Assembly (NCBI GenBank): GCA_000433515.1
Contig: FR891143.1
Location: forward strand, 14,320-21,396
Length of the DNA: 7,077 nucleotides
Origin: Candidatus Colimorpha enterica
Lineage (GTDB): Bacteria; Bacillota; Clostridia; Oscillospirales; CAG-272
Reading direction: 5' to 3'
The position numbers and the translations under genes are program-made. The notes beneath the pieces are model-generated. The model was not told where the DNA came from, made no database searches, and worked only from the letters and a program-made list of their open reading frames with translations. How positions within the stretch are numbered: position 1 is the first letter of the stretch; each line of letters begins with the position of its first letter. Below are positions 5,056-7,077 of the stretch, piece by piece.

Positions 5056-7077
5056 TCAGTTAATGGGTGTAAGCAGAAGTATCTTCGCGGAGCCGCTGTA
5101 AACATTGAGGTCGATCCACTCGTTCATCAGCTTCTCTCCGGTCATTTCCTTTGCCTGACCCTTTCTTGCGTCCTGATCGGTGACGATATACGTCGTATCC
5201 GGATCAAGCCCGCGCAGCTTCAGGGTAAATCTCGTGCTTTCGCTGTTCTGCGGTCGGTTATAGACTAGGACAAGCGCCTCGTTTATGTCCTCCCTGACGT
5301 ACATGAATGCCTGCTTTGAGGTCTTGTCATACGTCGGCTCAAGGAGCGGATAGTAGTCGCCGATGAAATACCCCCTGAAATCCGACATTTCCCTTGTCAT
5401 CTTCTGTGCAAGCGGCATATCCGCGGCATACCCGACCTGAATTCCGAGGGCAACACCCGCGGAAAGCATACTTCTTGCAAGATACGAATCCTCAAAAAGG
5501 TAAACCGGATATCCGAGAGTTGCCCCGTGAAGCGGGAGCCAGTAGGACAGGTTCTGATTCTGCCACTGAATGCCCTCCATGTTGAACTGTCCCTCGCCGT
5601 CGCCGTAAGGCACGCAGGTATAGTCTGTCCTGTGAAGGATGACCATCCGCTTCAGCATCTCAAGGTCGATCCTCTTTCCGCCCGACGCACAGTTGTCAAG
5701 CATTATTCCGGGGAATTCCCGGTGAAGCCTGTCGTAAAGACGGTAAAGATTCTCCACATACCGCAGCTCTGTCATTCCGTCGCGGTCAGGCTCGTCGTTC
5801 GCCGCCCATGCCTGCGCGATTCCGGGGCTGTTGAAGTCCTGACGGTAAATGTCGATCCCGTTCTCCCTTATCATGCCGATAAGATAGTTTTCAGCCCACC
5901 TGTACCCCTCTTCGGAGGCAAGATTGAGAATGTAGCTTCCGACGACATTCCGGTTTATCAGAAGATCGAAATGCTCCCGGTAAAGCTCCGTCCCGACAGC
6001 CACTCTCTCAAGCTCGAACCACACCGTGTACTTCAGATTGTTGGAGTGCAGGAAATCCGACACCTTCTTAAGTGAGCCGGAGGGATAAAGCCGCTTGTTT
6101 ATCCACCAGTTTCCGGTCTCGACAGTCCACGACTTTTTGTCGGTGTCGCCGAACCATGCTGCATCCGTCCATACATTGTCGATGCTCAGCTTGCCTGTCC
6201 ACTTGGAAACGTCGTCGATTATCCCGCTTTCGCCGTATGACTCTGTCGTGACAGAGACAGGCAGCTTGCAGACATCGTCGGTCCCGTCGTCGGGAGTGTA
6301 ATGAGCAAGAACGGTGCGGCGGAAAAGATTGTGTCCGTATTCCGCGTCGCCGTCGAAATATGTGATGCTGTAAAGCGGCGTCCTTACCTTTTCCTGCGGC
6401 TTTAGGTATGAGCTGAACTTAGCCATTCCGGAGCTGATGTTGACGTTATTTCCCTCAGCCGAGAAATTCGCCGTCCAGAGTCCCGTCCAGCCTATGCCGA
6501 ACATAATACCGTTTCCGTTTCCGACAACGTCAAAGAACGGCCATGCGTGCTCCGACGAGCGTCCGTCGTTCTCCTCCGGCATGAAGGTCGTGACCTTATT
6601 CGTCAGCTTCTCGGTGACAAGCCTGTAATCGTTTATATCGTCGCCGGCAATGTCAAGCGAGCCCTCGGTCGTGTGAAGGGTGAGAGATGAGGAATCAAGC
6701 TCAAAGCTGATGTCCATTCCCATGAAATTGCGCAGCTTTTTGCTGTTCTCACTGCCGCCGTTCTCGGCATAGGTGCACCATTCAAGCGTCGGATAATCAC
6801 CGAACAGCGTAAATTCCGCCCATACCCTGAAGCCGTCGGCGGGATTTGTGTAGGAAACGGTGTATTTCTTTCCGCCGTCAGCCTTGTCCTCAGAGGTCTT
6901 TCTCTCCCACTTTGCAAGGATGATCTCCGACGGAAGGTTGTTGTAGGTAAAGGAAAACGGAGCCTTTGTGCCGTTTATATAGTTATCGACAAGCCATTTT
7001 TCAAGCCTTTCGCGCATTCCGGCGTACTTCTCAAAGTCCCCGTAGTCCGGCCAGTAAGCATCGACAACACCGGGAGT
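5056..7077 (-). CDS. GH36-like alpha-galactosidase (melibiase family), 5' end outside the window
   Basis: The frame stays open to the right edge and encodes 673 visible residues. Numbering here is from the internal Met at 7015-7017. The predicted activity is release of alpha-linked galactose or a related sugar, with retention. An N-terminal beta-sandwich domain (to about 250) is followed by a barrel at about 255-545 and a C-terminal sandwich from about 565. Barrel landmarks are WTDAAWFG (283-290), IDIYRQDFN with Asp394 as likely nucleophile (in place of KWDxN), and DNCASGGKRID with Asp451 as likely acid/base. HRTDYT (462-467) resembles the SDxTD region. The 20 upstream in-frame codons include DAYWPDYGDFEKYAG, which looks protein-like, and no strong ribosome site precedes the Met at 7017. 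The real start is therefore probably beyond the edge, although that Met remains possible. Signal peptide status cannot be judged. It is 20 bases upstream of the GH28-like gene. Related clan-D activities, such as alpha-N-acetylgalactosaminidase, are not excluded. Confidence 0.87.
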   Translation of the reverse strand, partial: TPGVVDAYWPDYGDFEKYAGMRERLEKWLVDNYINGTKAPFSFTYNNLPSEIILAKWERKTSEDKADGGKKYTVSYTNPADGFRVWAEFTLFGDYPTLEWCTYAENGGSENSKKLRNFMGMDISFELDSSSLTLHTTEGSLDIAGDDINDYRLVTEKLTNKVTTFMPEENDGRSSEHAWPFFDVVGNGNGIMFGIGWTGLWTANFSAEGNNVNISSGMAKFSSYLKPQEKVRTPLYSITYFDGDAEYGHNLFRRTVLAHYTPDDGTDDVCKLPVSVTTESYGESGIIDDVSKWTGKLSIDNVWTDAAWFGDTDKKSWTVETGNWWINKRLYPSGSLKKVSDFLHSNNLKYTVWFELERVAVGTELYREHFDLLINRNVVGSYILNLASEEGYRWAENYLIGMIRENGIDIYRQDFNSPGIAQAWAANDEPDRDGMTELRYVENLYRLYDRLHREFPGIMLDNCASGGKRIDLEMLKRMVILHRTDYTCVPYGDGEGQFNMEGIQWQNQNLSYWLPLHGATLGYPVYLFEDSYLARSMLSAGVALGIQVGYAADMPLAQKMTREMSDFRGYFIGDYYPLLEPTYDKTSKQAFMYVREDINEALVLVYNRPQNSESTRFTLKLRGLDPDTTYIVTDQDARKGQAKEMTGEKLMNEWIDLNVYSGSAKILLLTPIN

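Noticed and set aside
5527..6075. Plus-strand open frame of 182 codons opposite the GH36-like gene
   Set aside because: It is a shadow of the catalytic barrel coding region, with no independent support.

Overview
The window looks like a polysaccharide-degrading gene cluster from a Gram-positive, low-to-moderate-GC anaerobe of the Clostridia (Oscillospiraceae/Ruminococcaceae-like gut bacteria are my best guess). The grounds are strong AGGA-type ribosome sites before every complete gene, short hairpin/T-tract terminators, a consensus sigma-A promoter, and a secreted protein that ends in a Thr/Pro/Ser-rich linker, one membrane helix and a polybasic tail. The taxonomic guess is inference. No rRNA, tRNA, CRISPR array, insertion sequence or phage gene is visible.

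Layout, left to right. Positions 1-50 hold the last codons of a plus-strand gene. Its TAA touches the ATG of a complete plus-strand gene (51-1865) for a secreted, membrane-anchored GH32-like five-bladed beta-propeller glycosidase. A bidirectional hairpin terminator (1879-1924) separates this from four minus-strand genes. Read in transcription order from the right edge these are a GH36-like alpha-galactosidase (5056-7077, 5' end outside the window), a GH28-like beta-helix glycosidase (3554-5035), then, after a 136-base gap, an SGNH/GDSL hydrolase (2749-3417) and an alpha/beta-hydrolase (1944-2723). The GH36-GH28 gap is 20 bases and the SGNH-alpha/beta gap is 25 bases, so each pair is probably co-transcribed. 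The 136-base gap holds the most informative regulatory DNA: an extended -10 promoter facing the SGNH gene, bracketed by a perfect 11-bp inverted repeat, and a clean plus-strand terminator lying antisense just beyond the GH28 stop codon. No intergenic stretch exceeds 300 bases.

How the genes may work together (inference). Two glycosidases with beta-helix and clan-D folds plus two serine esterases without signal peptides suggest intracellular dismantling of imported, acylated plant oligosaccharides, for example decorated pectin fragments. The GH32-like enzyme acts on the outer face of the membrane. No transporter, regulator or sugar-catabolic gene is visible to fix the substrate. Several of the enzymes depart from textbook active-site motifs, which is noted in each entry.
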